DNA of 5,948 bases from JACDBD01 sp050743385 (GTDB taxonomy: Bacteria; Actinomycetota; Acidimicrobiia; IMCC26256; JACDBD01): assembly GCA_050743385.1 (NCBI GenBank), contig JBOGFJ010000181.1:1-5948 (forward strand), written 5' to 3'. This document shows positions 4,944 to 5,948 of this stretch, piece by piece. The notes beneath the pieces were generated by a model. It was given only the letters and a program-made list of their open reading frames with translations, was not told the DNA's origin and did no database searches. The position numbers and the translations under genes are program-made. Each line of letters opens with the position of its first letter. Positions within the stretch are counted from its first letter, which is position 1.

Positions 4944-5948
4944 GTGAACGACGAGCGACCACTGCGGGTGGCCGTCGACGGGACGGCGCTGCTCGGGCGA
5001 CGCACCGGCGTAGGCCACATGATCGGCGGCATGGTAGACGCGCTCATTCCCCGCCGCGACGTCGAGCTGGTGACGTTCGCGGTCACATGGCGGGGTCGCA
5101 AGGATCTCGCGCGGCTCCTACCGCCGGGTACGGGCGCCGCCACCGCCCGGGTCCCGGCCCGGCTGGCGCGGTTGCTCTGGACCCGCGCCGACGTCCCCAG
5201 GGTCGAGCACTGGACCGGTGCGGTCGACGTCGTGCACGCGCCGAACTTCGTCGCGCCACCGGCGCGGGCACCGGTCGTGCTGACCATCCACGACCTCACG
5301 TTCGTGCGCTATCCGGAGATGTGCACCGCCGACGCGCTGCAGTACCCGCGCCTCATCCGGCGCGCGCTGGCGCGGGGAGCGACCGTGCACGCGGTGAGCG
5401 AGTTCGTAGGCAGCGAGGTGCGGGAGGAGTTCGGGCTCCCACCGGATCGGGTCGTGAGCGTGTACTCCGGTCTGCGGGCGAGCGCCGGCGGCGATGCGAT
5501 CGCCGGTCAGCGCCGCGCCGGCACGACGCGGTACGTGCTCGCGCTCGGCACGATCGAGCCCCGCAAGAACCTGCCGACGCTCGTCCGGGCGTTCGACGCC
5601 GTCGCCGACGACCACCGCGACGTCGGGCTCGTCGTGGCCGGTCCCGACGGTTGGGACGCGGACGCGTTCGCGTCGGCGTGCGCGTCGGCGCGCCACCGGA
5701 GCCGCATCCGCCGCCTCGGCTACCTGTCGGAACCCGACCGCCGCGATCTCGTCGCGGGCGCGACATTGTTCGCCTATCCCTCGTTGTACGAGGGCTTCGG
5801 GCATCCGCCGCTCGAGGCGATGGCCGCCGGCGTGCCGGTGGTCGCCGCCCGCGCTGGTGCACTCCCCGAGGTACTGGGCGACGCCGCCCTCTTGATCGAC
5901 CCCCGCGACGAAGACGAGCTCGCCGCCGGCCTCGCGACCGCCCTCGAC
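4944..5948 (+). CDS. Family 4 glycosyltransferase (GT-B fold), 3' end off the window
   Basis: Retaining GT4 enzyme that transfers a sugar, probably from a nucleotide-sugar donor, to a glycan or lipid-linked acceptor on the cytoplasmic side of the membrane. The frame is open for 335 codons to the window edge. The N-terminal half begins with the strand RVAVDGTALLG and a Gly loop RRTGVG (acceptor side), then VDVVHAPNF and TIHDLTFVRYPE (114 onward; H116, D117). The donor half has LALGTIEPRKNL (E205, R207, K208) and the EX7E motif E283...E291 in EGFGHPPLEAMAAGVPV. Relatives usually run about 360-390 residues, so only the last few dozen are missing. The style resembles MtfB-like mannosyltransferases, but sugar and acceptor are not determined. 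GTG 4944 is chosen because homology begins just after it; GTG 4908/4911 and TTG 4899 are in frame. AGGA lies 11 bases upstream. It is divergent from the amidase and near the flippase, consistent with envelope glycan assembly. Confidence 0.9.
   Translation, partial: MNDERPLRVAVDGTALLGRRTGVGHMIGGMVDALIPRRDVELVTFAVTWRGRKDLARLLPPGTGAATARVPARLARLLWTRADVPRVEHWTGAVDVVHAPNFVAPPARAPVVLTIHDLTFVRYPEMCTADALQYPRLIRRALARGATVHAVSEFVGSEVREEFGLPPDRVVSVYSGLRASAGGDAIAGQRRAGTTRYVLALGTIEPRKNLPTLVRAFDAVADDHRDVGLVVAGPDGWDADAFASACASARHRSRIRRLGYLSEPDRRDLVAGATLFAYPSLYEGFGHPPLEAMAAGVPVVAARAGALPEVLGDAALLIDPRDEDELAAGLATALD

Noticed and set aside
4848..5018. 57-residue N-terminal extension of the amidase
   Set aside because: It would overlap the divergent glycosyltransferase coding region and precede the signal helix with a polar, non-signal sequence. 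ATG 4847 has a better-placed GGAAG.

Overview
The window is very GC-rich, its codons end almost always in G or C, and several genes start with GTG. Gene content and order (lipoamide dehydrogenase next to an actinobacterial-type two-lipoyl-domain 2-oxoacid dehydrogenase E2, a PGRP-type amidase with a beta-rich N-terminal region, and a short flippase family) suggest a high-GC actinobacterium, possibly in or near the Acidimicrobiia. That placement is an inference from protein style, not from a marker gene.

Layout. Positions 1-1976 are a minus-strand central-metabolism block. Reading right to left it holds a 29-residue single-helix membrane peptide (1887-1976), dihydrolipoamide dehydrogenase (E3, 440-1834), and after 27 bases the start of the E2 acyltransferase (GTG at 412). 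The E2 gene is not intact. After its first lipoyl domain and Ala/Pro linker the sequence folds back, and positions 1 to about 130 encode a second, slightly different lipoyl domain on the opposite strand. Together they form a 312-base imperfect inverted repeat reaching the window edge. I read this as a chimeric join between the two tandem lipoyl domains of one E2 gene (assembly or amplification artefact, or less likely a real rearrangement).

Positions 1977-2136 are a divergent control region. A plus-strand polysaccharide flippase-like protein with about 12 membrane segments follows (2137-3468, possible earlier start at 2056). It converges on a minus-strand PGRP/Amidase_2 protein (3510-4847), with a GC-rich hairpin filling the gap between the two stop codons. 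The amidase has an unusual layout: N-terminal signal/anchor, extracytoplasmic beta-type region, a second membrane helix, an Arg-rich loop, a third helix ending in a lipobox-like LGAC, then the zinc amidase domain.

Divergent from the amidase, across 96 bases, a plus-strand family-4 glycosyltransferase (from GTG 4944) runs off the right edge.

Functionally there are two themes: the 2-oxoacid dehydrogenase machinery on the left, and cell-envelope work on the right (lipid-linked glycan export, peptidoglycan binding or hydrolysis, glycan synthesis). No mobile element, CRISPR array, tRNA or rRNA was seen. I see no convincing new defence or other multi-gene system. The items most worth checking are the inverted lipoyl repeat, the unlisted 29-residue peptide gene, and the three-helix amidase.
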